Shown here piece by piece: positions 41,494 through 50,994 of a stretch of DNA of 64,000 bases (the first letter of the stretch is position 1; each line of letters starts with the position of its first letter). A program made the position numbers and the translations under genes. Under the pieces are notes generated by a model. That model made no database searches, had not been told where the DNA came from, and saw only the letters and a list, made by a program, of their open reading frames with translations. Source of the DNA: Epithemia pelagica (lineage: Eukaryota > Bacillariophyta > Bacillariophyceae > Surirellales > Surirellaceae); assembly GCA_946965045.2 (NCBI GenBank), contig OX337241.1, forward strand, positions 2,165,744 to 2,229,743, written 5' to 3'.

Positions 41494-41595
41494 CTTTTTC
41501 AATTCTCAAAGCTTCCTGTCGCAACCGGAAGCACTGCAATTGGTCTTTTTCAATCAGCTCCACGAGGCTATGATAGGCTTTAGATGATGGATTAA
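41494..41595 (-). pseudogene. 102-nt exon-like unit (block B, - strand)
   Basis: Same boundaries and length as the other three units. Encodes NPSSKAYHSLVELIEKDQ ... FRLRQEALRIEK. Upstream on the same strand a possible first exon (about 41690-41880) ends SVKQLRH before GTGTACGT, and splicing there would keep the frame into this unit. Confidence 0.5.
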
Positions 41596-41925
41596 CTGAA
41601 ACAAATAATCATCCCCCACGCCAAAGTAAGAATCAGACGTTGCAAAGTACAACATGAGAAGAAAGATGATCCGTAGTCTTAACGTACACCATGTCTGAGC
41701 TGTTTGACGCTGCGACTTTCGATCTTCGACCCGCAACCTCTCCTCCCGTTCGACCCGATCCTCCTCCCGTCCATCCATCCGCTTGGCCATGACTCCTCCA
41801 CCAACGGTTGCAGCAGAGGTTGCAAAGGCTGAGACAACTGTTCCGACGTTCGCCGCTTTTTCCCATGCGTCCCCATCTTAAGAAGAGTCCGTCGACGCAG
41901 TTTGAACACTGGTGAGGACCAATGG

Positions 41926-42023
41926 CCGAAATTGGGGTCTCGCGAAGCCAACCAAGTGGCAGCTCCTTCCGCCAGTGACGAAGGAGCTGCCACTTGGTTG
42001 GCTGCGCGAAGCCCCAATTTCGG
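41926..42023. repeat. Imperfect inverted repeat, about 45-bp arms
   Basis: CCGAAATTGGGG(TC)TCGCG ... GGCAGCTCCTTC folds back on itself with about three mismatches around a loop of a few bases. It lies in the stretch of block B that is missing from block A. Confidence 0.85.
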
Positions 42024-42028
42024 CGTAG

Positions 42029-42205
42029 CTATGGTACAGATTCACGGCTGTACCGTTCGTACTCCTCGCCCTCGTCACCATAGGTGGTAGCGAATGGAGG
42101 AGGAGGAGGAGGAGATGAAGAGACATGCGGTGGTCCTGACAAGACCAGACCACAAGAGAAAGAAAATGCAACGAGGAGGACTGCAGTTGCAAAGTTCTTT
42201 GTCAT
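42029..42205 (-). CDS. Short secreted-type hypothetical protein
   Basis: 58 aa starting MTKNFATAVLLVAFSFSCGL, a good signal peptide. A Pro run and an acidic Tyr/Glu tail (YGDEGEEYERYSRES) follow. It could be the first exon of the coiled-coil family in block B, or an isolated ORF. No homolog is recognised. Confidence 0.3.
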   Translation of the reverse strand: MTKNFATAVLLVAFSFSCGLVLSGPPHVSSSPPPPPPFATTYGDEGEEYERYSRESVP

Positions 42206-42949
42206 ATCGTCGAATGTGCTCGAAGTATAAGAAAAATGAACGCGGGAGTCACATGTCAGATGCCAACTCGACCATGTTTCCGACGTTGTCGTAAGAGGTT
42301 CGTTCTTCTTCTGTGCTTTACAATCGCTATTGTCCGTGTTATTGGAACTTTGGAGGCGCGGCAATAGACCCGAAATCCAAAAGCAGTTCTTGTATTCTTA
42401 ATTCTTACCACGTGTTTTGTTGCTGCCTCATCACATTCTTTGGGCGACACTCGCCACACAGACAATGACAGTCGGGGTTGGCAGCTTTTTGCAGTCGTTT
42501 TCTCCTTGTCCCGTAGAGAATTTGGCGACGGCGAGCGGCCTTTGGTGGTCGTCGGTGGTTCGAAAGCCGTTCCGTGTTCCGTTGTCCATCGCCCACCCCC
42601 CCGGCGGACAAGAGTGTGCACCGGCGGACCGGCAAATTCCATTTCATTCACGAGTACTTATGGCAGTGGACTGACGGACGGACTGGAAGTAGCGTTTGGA
42701 TTTATGGCGGGCCTCCGTTGAACGGATTCCCGTTGTAGTGTCTGGCGCGGAAGAACGGAAGCAGAAGCGGGACCGTTGCTGTTGTCTATGATTGGGGAAT
42801 CCTTCCTATTTATGCTGTGCACATTCAAAACTGTTTGGGCCTATCCGGTCATACCATAATATCACAAAGAGTCCACCCAAAAGGTGCTTCCGCTCGCCTT
42901 CTGGTTCAAACGATTGAAGACAGCCAAATTTTGCGAGGCGCAAACGAAA
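42206..42949. other. Intergenic DNA, partly block B
   Basis: The first part (to 42440) belongs to repeat block B. The remainder has only short ORFs. Confidence 0.4.
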
Positions 42950-43299
42950 ATCATGTATTTGTATATGTTTTGTTGTATGTGTCTGACTGAAGCTGTCTTT
43001 TGCGCGACCCCAACGAGAAAGGAAGCGGATTCTCGAAGCGATACACGCACACATAATCATTGAATAACAAGACAGACACAACAGAGGAGGTGGTGAAACA
43101 ACCTGGAGTAGTGGTGTAATAGCGCTTCCCCATTGACAGTTCCCAACAAGCTTCTCCATCCAGAATACCCGAACCACACATCAGCACCCGTTCATGGTGA
43201 CCCCCTGATTGTCGTAATCACGCTTCCAAACCACACAAGGTCGTTGGCATTTCATAATTCATAAAACTTGGGCAAAACTCTCATCCTCCATCACCCACC

Positions 43300-44058
43300 A
43301 TGCACAAGCAAGTCATTCTACTCTTGACCGGTCGACGCATGTCCCGACAAAGTCGAGCCTTGCTAGAATCGTCCACGGTTCTGGACAATGATTCTCCTCA
43401 GGACGACGCTCATCAGAACGAGGACGAACGGGTATGTGCTGTCCCGAGTGATTCGGCGTCCACAACCGCCAGTCATTCTTCTTCCTTGCTGTCATCGTCG
43501 GCGGAGGAATGGTTGCTGGCAGGTGAGGAGGAGGAGAACGAACCAGTGGTTCCATCCTTGTCGTCGTCCTCCTCTTTGTCGTCGTCCTCCTTGCTCAAGA
43601 TTAAAACCAGTCAAGAATCTCTCTTGCAGTCCTATCACAGCTCCAGTAGCAACAGCAATACTCCCAACGAGGAAACCGCCATACCGTGCGACAACAAACC
43701 ACTCAAACAAGTTCGCTTTTCCAACGTCACCGTTCATTACCATGCTGTGGATATCGTGCACCCATCGTCACTAGTACCAGCCCGTGATGAGACTCCTCCT
43801 CTCACGCTGCCACTGCCCGCAAGGTCTTGGCTGTGCATGGGATGGAAGCGATTGGACTCGCAGTATTTTGATCATGTCGACCTGTACGAATTGAAACGGG
43901 GACCCGTCGCCACCCGACGAGTCAAAAAGCAACGTCCCAGTAGGACGCGAGAGGGAACAACGGGAATGGCTATCGTCGCAGCAGCACCAACAACAACAAC
44001 AGAGTGTCACGGGACTCCCGAACCACCACCCTCTGTTCCCATTCAGGCCGCAGCATGA
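43300..44058 (+). CDS. Unnamed small-protein family member 1 (VxVHYH box, RVxF-like motif)
   Basis: 252 aa, ATG in good context (CACCATGC). The first half is Ser/Glu-rich and low complexity. The conserved core is KQVRFSNVTVHYHAVDIV, then an insert, then GWKRLDSQYFDHVDLYELKR. This is the same order as in the genes at 56.4 and 60.3 kb. KQVRF fits the RVxF docking consensus of protein phosphatase 1. Compared with its relatives, the GDxP box is replaced by a longer insert. A basic patch (RRVKKQRPSR) follows. No enzyme motif, signal or membrane segment. Function unknown. Confidence 0.65.
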   Translation: MHKQVILLLTGRRMSRQSRALLESSTVLDNDSPQDDAHQNEDERVCAVPSDSASTTASHSSSLLSSSAEEWLLAGEEEENEPVVPSLSSSSSLSSSSLLKIKTSQESLLQSYHSSSSNSNTPNEETAIPCDNKPLKQVRFSNVTVHYHAVDIVHPSSLVPARDETPPLTLPLPARSWLCMGWKRLDSQYFDHVDLYELKRGPVATRRVKKQRPSRTREGTTGMAIVAAAPTTTTECHGTPEPPPSVPIQAAA

Positions 44059-44460
44059 TTCAGATGCTCCAAGATTCTCTATATGTTGTCGTCGTGGTGT
44101 ACTTTGGTTCCTTGTTGTGATTGTTATTGGTGGTTTCCAGTGTTTGGAAAAACTTGTGATGATACTCTCTATACTTTCGCACCCTTCCGATCTGTCTATC
44201 CTTGGATCCATACAGGCCAGAGCCAAACTGTCCTGCTCAAAGACCCTGTCGTTCTTTTCTTGGAATATACTTCCTCTTGGATGAACCTTTGTTGTGTTTT
44301 CCCAATACGAATCGTATGCTATTGCAGTCCCGTGTTCCGGGGATTTGTATCTACTATTGTATCAGTAAAACAACACTAGTGTGTCACAATTCACAATGTC
44401 TGTCCCGCAAATTGGTCTACTCCTAGAATGTATGGTTAAGGAATGGGCCAACAATTTGTG

Positions 44461-44545
44461 GACTTGCAACACGGTACCATGAGGCAACTCGAGTTCATGT
44501 GCTTCATTGTACGAGTTGCGATGCAAGAGTCTCCGATGTCCACTT
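44461..44545 (-). pseudogene. Detached copy of the metalloprotease 3' end
   Basis: Reads RRLLHRNSYNEAHELELPHG then TVLQVHKLLAHS. This is nearly identical to the last residues of the metzincin gene that ends at 47248. It lies downstream of family member 1, just as the real 3' end lies downstream of the gutted copy at 46.9 kb. A block containing both genes' 3' ends was duplicated. The rest of 44059-44460 is 3' flank. Confidence 0.8.
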
Positions 44546-44685
44546 GATTGCCTCCATGATGGAGTCGTCATCTTCCAACTTAAAGGGGAAGGTGCAGGTA
44601 TGTGATGAGCTCATGGTCTTTTCTTTTGTTGATTCAAAGCAAGGGAGAAGCTCTGATCAGAATGCAGTAGCTTGCTAAAGAAAGT

Positions 44686-44751
44686 GCAGGTCTGCGCACG
44701 TTCGAGGTGAAGGTCTGCGCATGTCTGAGGCGCAGGTCTGCGCACGTCTCG
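44686..44751 (+). repeat. Three tandem copies of a roughly 24-bp unit
   Basis: AGGTCTGCGCA(C/T)GT(T/C) occurs three times in 66 bp, separated by YGAGGYG. It lies about 140 bp upstream of the ATG at 44894. Confidence 0.75.
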
Positions 44752-44893
44752 CATTAGAGCATGTTTCACATGTTCCATCAGGCTCTACAGGATACCGAGT
44801 GGAATTCAACATTCAAATGTGACACCGTACAGTGCGGCCATTGCGCTACAACTTGTAGATGGTACGTTCACCTTCAAGCTATTCATCAACAAA

Positions 44894-46407
44894 ATGGGGA
44901 ATAGTGAATCGAAACAACTCAAGTTGAACCCAGTGAAGAGGAGCGATGCGAATGATGGCGTGTTGTTTGCAAACATTTCAGACGCCTGGCAGTCCGAATT
45001 CGTGTCTTTCGACGGCGCCTTTGAGGAACTTGCCAAGTATCGTAGAGGGAAAGCACCCGATGATATTCGGAAACTGGCGGAGGTTTGTTGTGAAGCCTGG
45101 GACAAGCACCAAGATACCATAGAAGCAGATATCTTTGTGGCGAATTTCATGAAGACTGTCGAAGAATCCTGGCTTAATCTCACCAGCTCACGCAGCGGTC
45201 GTAGCGGACACAGCAGCCGTAGCGGACACAGCCAAAAACAAGGACCCCAGGGACGCAAGACGGAACAGCTCAATAAAGATGAGCGGTGCGCTGCTCAGAA
45301 CGTCGTCAATATGTTTGGAGAAAAAGGGAAGCACACCGAAACCCGAGCGCACCAAGTGCCATCTAGTTCCGCATGCCATGTGTTCTGGGGGTTCGTGTGC
45401 GAGGTTGCAGGCGGAGTGAACCTGTCTGGATTTGACGAGCAGAAAAAGAAGTTTGTTCGCACCGAAATGGCGAGATGGCTAAGCAAATTCAAGTTGAATC
45501 TATTTGCCTTTGCGAATTGGCACAATGAATTTTACGACCTGCTGTGGGATGGTGAGCGCAGTCAGTGCGTCATGATCATACCATTGCTCAGTCTGGAGGA
45601 GATTGGAGAATGGAAGCAGGGTGATGGCTACCAAGCCTTGATTTGCTGCAGCACATCAGATTCCCAAGCGAACTTGGGCAAGTGGAGAAAGCAGTTTAAA
45701 CTTGATCATCTATTCTGGGAACGTACTGGTGATATCGAACAGGCCACTACTGTCTTGAATGCCCATGTCAAAGCGCTGGCAGATTCGTTGATCAAAGACT
45801 GGGACACCTACTTTGAGAAAGTGGAAAGTAATCATCCTGAATTTCTAGACAAGAAGCAAAAAATGGAGTCCGCCAGAGACTTGCTAGTGGGACAACGCTT
45901 AACGGTCGAAGTGTCAAAGCTTAAACCTGCCAGGAATGGGATTGGGCTTTGGCAGCGCAAGAAATTCTTCAAGATTGACATGGGCAAACTCTACAGTGGA
46001 GACGACATGAAGAAGCTGATTCCCGACCCAAGCTTACTTAGTTTCAAGGCAGCTGTGAACTGGTCCGGTCGCACCGAAGAAAGTAAAGACAAGAATTGCT
46101 CACCTGTTGCTCGCCTCCGGACGACGAGTCTGCCCAGACATATTTGTCGGGAGTCCCATCGAACTACTCATTTGGAGAGGCAGTGATACGACACAAAATC
46201 AGCCAGTATGGTATCGAACACATCATCAATGAACGAAACAAATTTTTTGATGCAGAATTGCTTGATAAAGAGTTCCACCTCACTACAGGAGGGAGCGGAG
46301 AAGAAAATTCATCAGTTCTTTCCGACGTTTCTTGGGGTGGTCCTGAAATCACGGAAGACAGCTCTGGCGGCTTACCATTAGTGTCTGACGACTCGTCAAA
46401 CGAATAG
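44894..46407 (+). CDS. Unknown protein with N-myristoylation motif, frame broken near 3' end
   Basis: The ATG at 44894 gives MGNSESKQLKLN, a textbook N-myristoylation start (Gly2, Ser6), so membrane association is likely. The main frame runs to TGA at 46186 (430 aa) and includes a Ser/Gly/Arg-rich linker (SRSGRSGHSSRSGHS) and a soluble, Trp-rich C-terminal half (LWQRKKFFKIDMGKLY). From about 46096 another frame looks more natural: LTCCSPPDDESAQTYLSG ... RHKISQYGIEHIINERNKFF, ending at 46407. One indel near 46090-46110 would join them. No family recognised. Confidence 0.5.
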
Positions 46408-46559
46408 AGACGAGAGGGTTTCGTAGGGCATGGGAATTGAGCTGCCGCGGACGATGGGGACTGGAGCTATTGTGGACCATGGCACCAGGAAGAATGGAGT
46501 GGCCGTCCTCCTCCATGCGATTTTACATATTGCCGCACTTCACTCGGAAGGCCTTACGA

Positions 46560-47340
46560 AAATCATGTATTTGAATGTTGTATGTGTATGAAGGTGTTGT
46601 CTTTTGCGCAACCCAAACGACAAAGGAAGCAGATTCCCGAAGCGATACAAACAAATATATTCATTGAATAACAAGACACACACAACAGAGGAGGCGGTGA
46701 AACAACCTGGATTAGTGGTGCAATCAAGTCAACGATTCTTCCTCATTGACATTTCCCAACAAGCTTCTTCATCCATAATACCCGAACCACACATCAGCAC
46801 CCGTTCATGGTAACCCCCTGATTGTCGTAATCACACATCCAAACCACACAAGGTCGTTGGCGTTTCATAATTCATAAAACTTGGGCAAAACTCTCATCCT
46901 CCTTCACCACAAACATGCACAAACAAGTCATTTTGCTCTTGACCGGTCGACGCATGTTGTTTCCAGTGATTGGAGAGACTGTGCTACTCCCTATACTGTC
47001 GCACCCTTTTGACTGCTTTGTCCTTGGATCCATACAGGCCAGTCCTGTCCCAAGGGCCCTGTCATTCTTTCTTTCGAATATGCTTCCTCTTGGATGAATC
47101 TCGGTTGTGGTTTCCCAATACGAATCTTATACCATTGTAGTCCCGTTCCTGGGATTTGTATCTACTATTGTAACAGTAAAACAACACTAGTGTGTCACAA
47201 TTCGCAGTGTCTGTCCCGTAAATTGGTCTACTCCTAGAATGTATGGTTTAGGAATGGGCCAACAATTTGTGGACTTGCAACACGGTACCATGATGCAACT
47301 CGAGTTCATGTGCTTCACTGTACGTGTTGCGATGCAAGAG
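46560..47340 (+). repeat. Duplicate of 42950-44545 with the coding region deleted
   Basis: Promoter, 5' UTR and the first 14 codons (MHKQVILLLTGRRM, ATG at 46915) match family member 1. The sequence then jumps at CGCATG|TTGTTTCCAGTG to the 3' flank, missing about 790 bp of copy 1 (roughly 43342-44135). The remaining ORF (46915-47097, 60 aa) reads through non-coding sequence and is not expected to function. The stretch 46408-46559 has no gene. Confidence 0.85.
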
Positions 47341-50162
47341 TCTCCAACGGCTGCGACTAGCCAAGTAGGGTGGTGGTTGTTCTTGAAGGGAGGATGTGGC
47401 ATCCGCCGTCCCAACAACATTCAAAGGATCGAGAAGAAACTCTTGCATGGCCTGGTCTACTGCGTCTTGAAGCCAATCCGCCAAGGGACGGTGGTCCTCC
47501 GTTCCATCCTCTTTTGCTCCTTGGTGGATCCTATTTCTTCTTCTTCTTTTTTGTGTGCGAAGGGCCGTTTGGATACGGCGTGGCCGCAACGACGTGCTTC
47601 CTTGTGCATCCCGTTTCGGCAAACGACGATCCCCCGTGTCACCACCATCACCACCACCACCATTGCTTACACTACTACTACTAGGACTGCTCGTGCTCGG
47701 TGCAGCCGTGGTGGGGGATACGGTTGGCGCCGCAAAGGGTTGGGCTCCCGGAATCAATCCATACAATTCAAACAAGAATTGAAAATTGGACGAATCGGGT
47801 TGTCGATTGTTTTCTTCCCTGTTGGTGTAGTCCATGCAATTTCCCAAATCGGGATTGTCAAAAGATTCGTCCGTGTGAGACACGCCCCTGTCATGTAGGG
47901 AATGAATGTGACCGCGAACAACCAGGAATCATCATGAGCAAACCCGCATACCAAAATAGATTCCAGAAACTGTCGACTCTCGAAAACACTACGTACCACG
48001 CATGTCCAAGTTCGTGGCACATGACATATTGCATTTCATCGTCGTCTGTGCTGGGATCTCCCGTGTAAAACTCATTCATTCGCGCCACCGAAGAGGTGAT
48101 AAACCCATTGGTAATGACGAGGTTGTTGAGACCTCTCCATCCCGTTTCTCCATAGTCCCCATTGCACACCTTGACCTTTCCATCGAGTGCCGAACAGTTG
48201 GTTTCATGTGGCATCACCGAGGTTGTCAACGTTAACGAATCTGGATATCCAGAGTCCCAATCCATGACTGTAAGGACGGCGACGACGCGGAAAAAGACGA
48301 GGTGAGTTTCCCTGAACACCTACGACATGTACCATACACAAAACCAATGCGAACGTACCGGCTTGATCAAAATACGGGTGCCACTTGGGTTCCAGAGCAT
48401 TGACGACTTCCAATACCAGACCACTGCTTCCATCCGTCTCCCAGGGATCGACGTCGTCTGGACCAAGTGTATTGAACGGATCGGTCTCGGCGATTTGCTC
48501 CGAGGTGATTTCTTCCTTCTTGAATGCATCCAAGATCTTATCGTCGGGGATATCTTCTCCCAAAATGGCAAACCAATACAAGCAACCAAGAATGATTCCA
48601 CCCAGAATGCTTGTGAGAATGATTCGACGAATCCGAACACGCCAATGATTCTTCTTGTCCAGTTCTCGGATTTGACGAATGCTTTCACGTGTATTGGCCA
48701 AGACACGGGCACTGTAACGCTTCATGTCTCTCAGACTTGCCCTTCGTAGACTGTTGCCGACCACTCGGTAAAAGCTTCCTCGACGACGATTCCACTGCGG
48801 TGGCGGCTCCTGAGGACTTGGACGGGCAGCTGCCCTGTCAACTTCTTGGGGCATGGAATGCGGTTCGGCAGTCGAGTGCGATGTTTCCATTTCGGTCGTA
48901 TCCAAGTCGAATCGGACCGTGCTTTGCTTCCAAACTTTGAGGTTGCCTTCTGTTCCCTCTTCCTTGAATGTAGGAACCGGAGCACCGGCCAATCGGTGGG
49001 CTTTTTCATCCCCTTGAGCATTCTCCTCCTCAGTAGTACTAGTGTCTCCAACGGGTGTTTCTGGAGAAGTCTCCGACACCTCATTTTGGCCCAGCGTTTC
49101 TGTTTGGGGATTGCTCGAAATGTCTGCTCCATCCTCGTTTCCATCTTTCTCACTGCGTACCCGCGGGCTGTTTTCAGTTTCCTCTGTATTGTCTGGTTCG
49201 ACCAGAGGTGATTCAGATTCGGTCATTGCAGTATCCATAGTGGCTGGATCTTGCGTGGACAATACAGTCTCGTTGTTGGCATTTTCAGAGAATGATGAAC
49301 CTTTTGGAGACGCCACAACTGGGGGTGCACTACGATCGCCGTCCTTGGTTTCGTGAATTCCTTCCGCATCGAGTGCACTCGGTACAGTTTCCACTTTGGA
49401 AACCGCGTGTTCCAAATCATTTGTGGAAGATTCCGGTTGAACCGATAGAGTGCTCTCCGCAACATGTGTCTTAGATACCGTTGTAGTTGCAATGACGGCT
49501 GGGGATGCATCGTCCGCAATCTCGGAGGATGATGCACTGTGCTCAAGTACTGGGGCTGCACCAAAGGTGGTTTGGTTGTCTTGCGCTTCTGCGGCATTGC
49601 TTTCATTCTCATGGGTTGCTGTGTCTACTGCCTTTGTGGATTCTAAAGGTGGTTGTGAACCACCATTTGTAGAGGATTTCGATGGATTTACAGCGACACT
49701 CTCGTCCAGATCGTTCACAGTCTCTGTTCCAGCTGTTGGTTCTTGTTCAGTGTGGATTGAAAGTGTTCCGTCAGCTTGAGTGGGAACAGGTACTGTGGCA
49801 TCCACTGCCGATTCAGATTCGAAACCTTTCTTGTTCTCATCCCCCACCTTTTCGTTGGTACCAACGTTTGTCGAGCTTGCCTTCTCCGATGGATCGTCGG
49901 ACATGGGCGATATCTCATGGATCGCTGGCGATTCGGGCTCCACAGTCTGTGGCTCGACATCTACTGGAAGATCATGATTGTGACTGAGTTTCTCGTTCGT
50001 ATCCTCTTGTTCCAGTACTTGGTCGTCTTTGCGAATTTCAGACTCCTCGGACAAGGTGTTTGTTGCTTCATTTTTGGCATCGGTACCAAGGCGTTCTGGA
50101 CGTGCGTCCGAGTCTTGGTGGACGGCATAACCGTCTTGAGATTCGGCTGAATGATTCTCCAT
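47248..50162 (-). CDS. Membrane-anchored metzincin-type metalloprotease, three exons
   Basis: Exons 50162-48359, 47997-48267 and 47248-47887 join to 904 aa. Introns are 91 and 109 nt, both with GTACGT donors. Splicing of intron 2 creates HELGHAWGVSH (about 686-696), the full HExxHxxGxxH zinc site, and CMDYT (709-713) supplies the Met-turn. Residues 1-500 are an acidic, Ser/Thr/Glu-rich region. A basic stretch and one membrane helix (about 510-535, IILTSILGGIILGCLYWFAI) follow, so the protease domain faces the lumen or outside. The C-terminal tail has a Thr/Ser/Pro-rich part and ends LLHRNTYSEAHELEL ... VHKLLAHS. Substrate unknown. Confidence 0.82.
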
Positions 50163-50171
50163 AGTAGAGGG

Positions 50172-50414
50172 TTACCTGGTTGTTCCCCCATGGACCAACG
50201 AGCCTTTCATCGTTTCTGGAGTCTCTAGAACATTGCTTTGGATGTCATTGTGGAGGTTGTTCTCACTCGGTTCTGGATGTTGTTGTTCGGGTTCCAGACT
50301 CTCGATTGGAGAAGCACCAGCCGTATCTTCTCTACTTCCATCATCCTTGTCTCTTCCAAATTCCGGATCCACAATTGTCGCTTTCACCATTGTCGTCGTT
50401 GTGGTTCGTTTCAA
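50172..50414 (-). other. Upstream ORF in frame with the metzincin gene
   Basis: 80 codons, same acidic composition (ESLEPEQQHPEPSENN) and same frame as the metzincin exon 1. A TAA at 50172-50174 lies four codons before its ATG. It could be a real N-terminal extension interrupted by a mutation, an upstream ORF, or an exon with an intron I cannot place. Confidence 0.4.
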
Positions 50415-50994
50415 GCTTCAACAACGAATTGTGGATAAATGAGAGATGTAAGTACGAGTAAGGTGTTATCAACCCTCATTTTTCTCGCTTTGGATCAGAG
50501 ACTCACTATCTTTTTGGAATACAAATACCAAATACAGTACGAAAGTACGCACGGCATTTACTATTTACTCCGTTGCAGTTGGCAGTATCCACGGGATCAA
50601 AATTTTAGCCAGATGCATGACCAAATCCTTTATGAACTCCAAGTGAGCATGGACTGCTTTGGTCTTGCATATCCTAAATATTCGTAATTGTGTTTGTATG
50701 TGCTTTTGTTTGTAAGATGCGGAATCCAAAACTACACCCCAACGGCGGAGATCGAAATAGTCCTGACAACGACAAGAGTTGCAGAGCTTTGGAACGCGTG
50801 TAACCAACGCGACTGGCAGAGTGCGAGTGGGGTTCATGACCCATGACAACAAAAAATGAACACATCTGCACTCGTAACAAAACAGCAAAGAATAATAGGA
50901 GTACATTCATTGCAGGTGTGGTCCATAACTCCACAGAAATAATACAACCCACCTTCTTCAACACATAGAGATACATTCCCTGCAGATATTCAGA
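50415..50994. other. Divergent intergenic region metzincin / TPR gene
   Basis: About 580 bp, AT-rich, no supported ORF. Presumably contains both promoters. Confidence 0.35.

Larger units (their letters stand above)
39745..42440 (-). repeat. Repeat block B (partner of 28915-31140, mostly inverted)
   Basis: 39745-40695 is the inverted copy of about 30172-31140, and 41395-42440 is the inverted copy of 28915-29480. The centre, about 40697-41390, is in the same orientation as block A. A roughly 100-bp stretch is also doubled in tandem at about 41185-41385. The junction at 40697 falls inside ACAACTGTAAAGC, where an inverted GTTGTGG meets a direct GTAAAGC. Confidence 0.8.
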
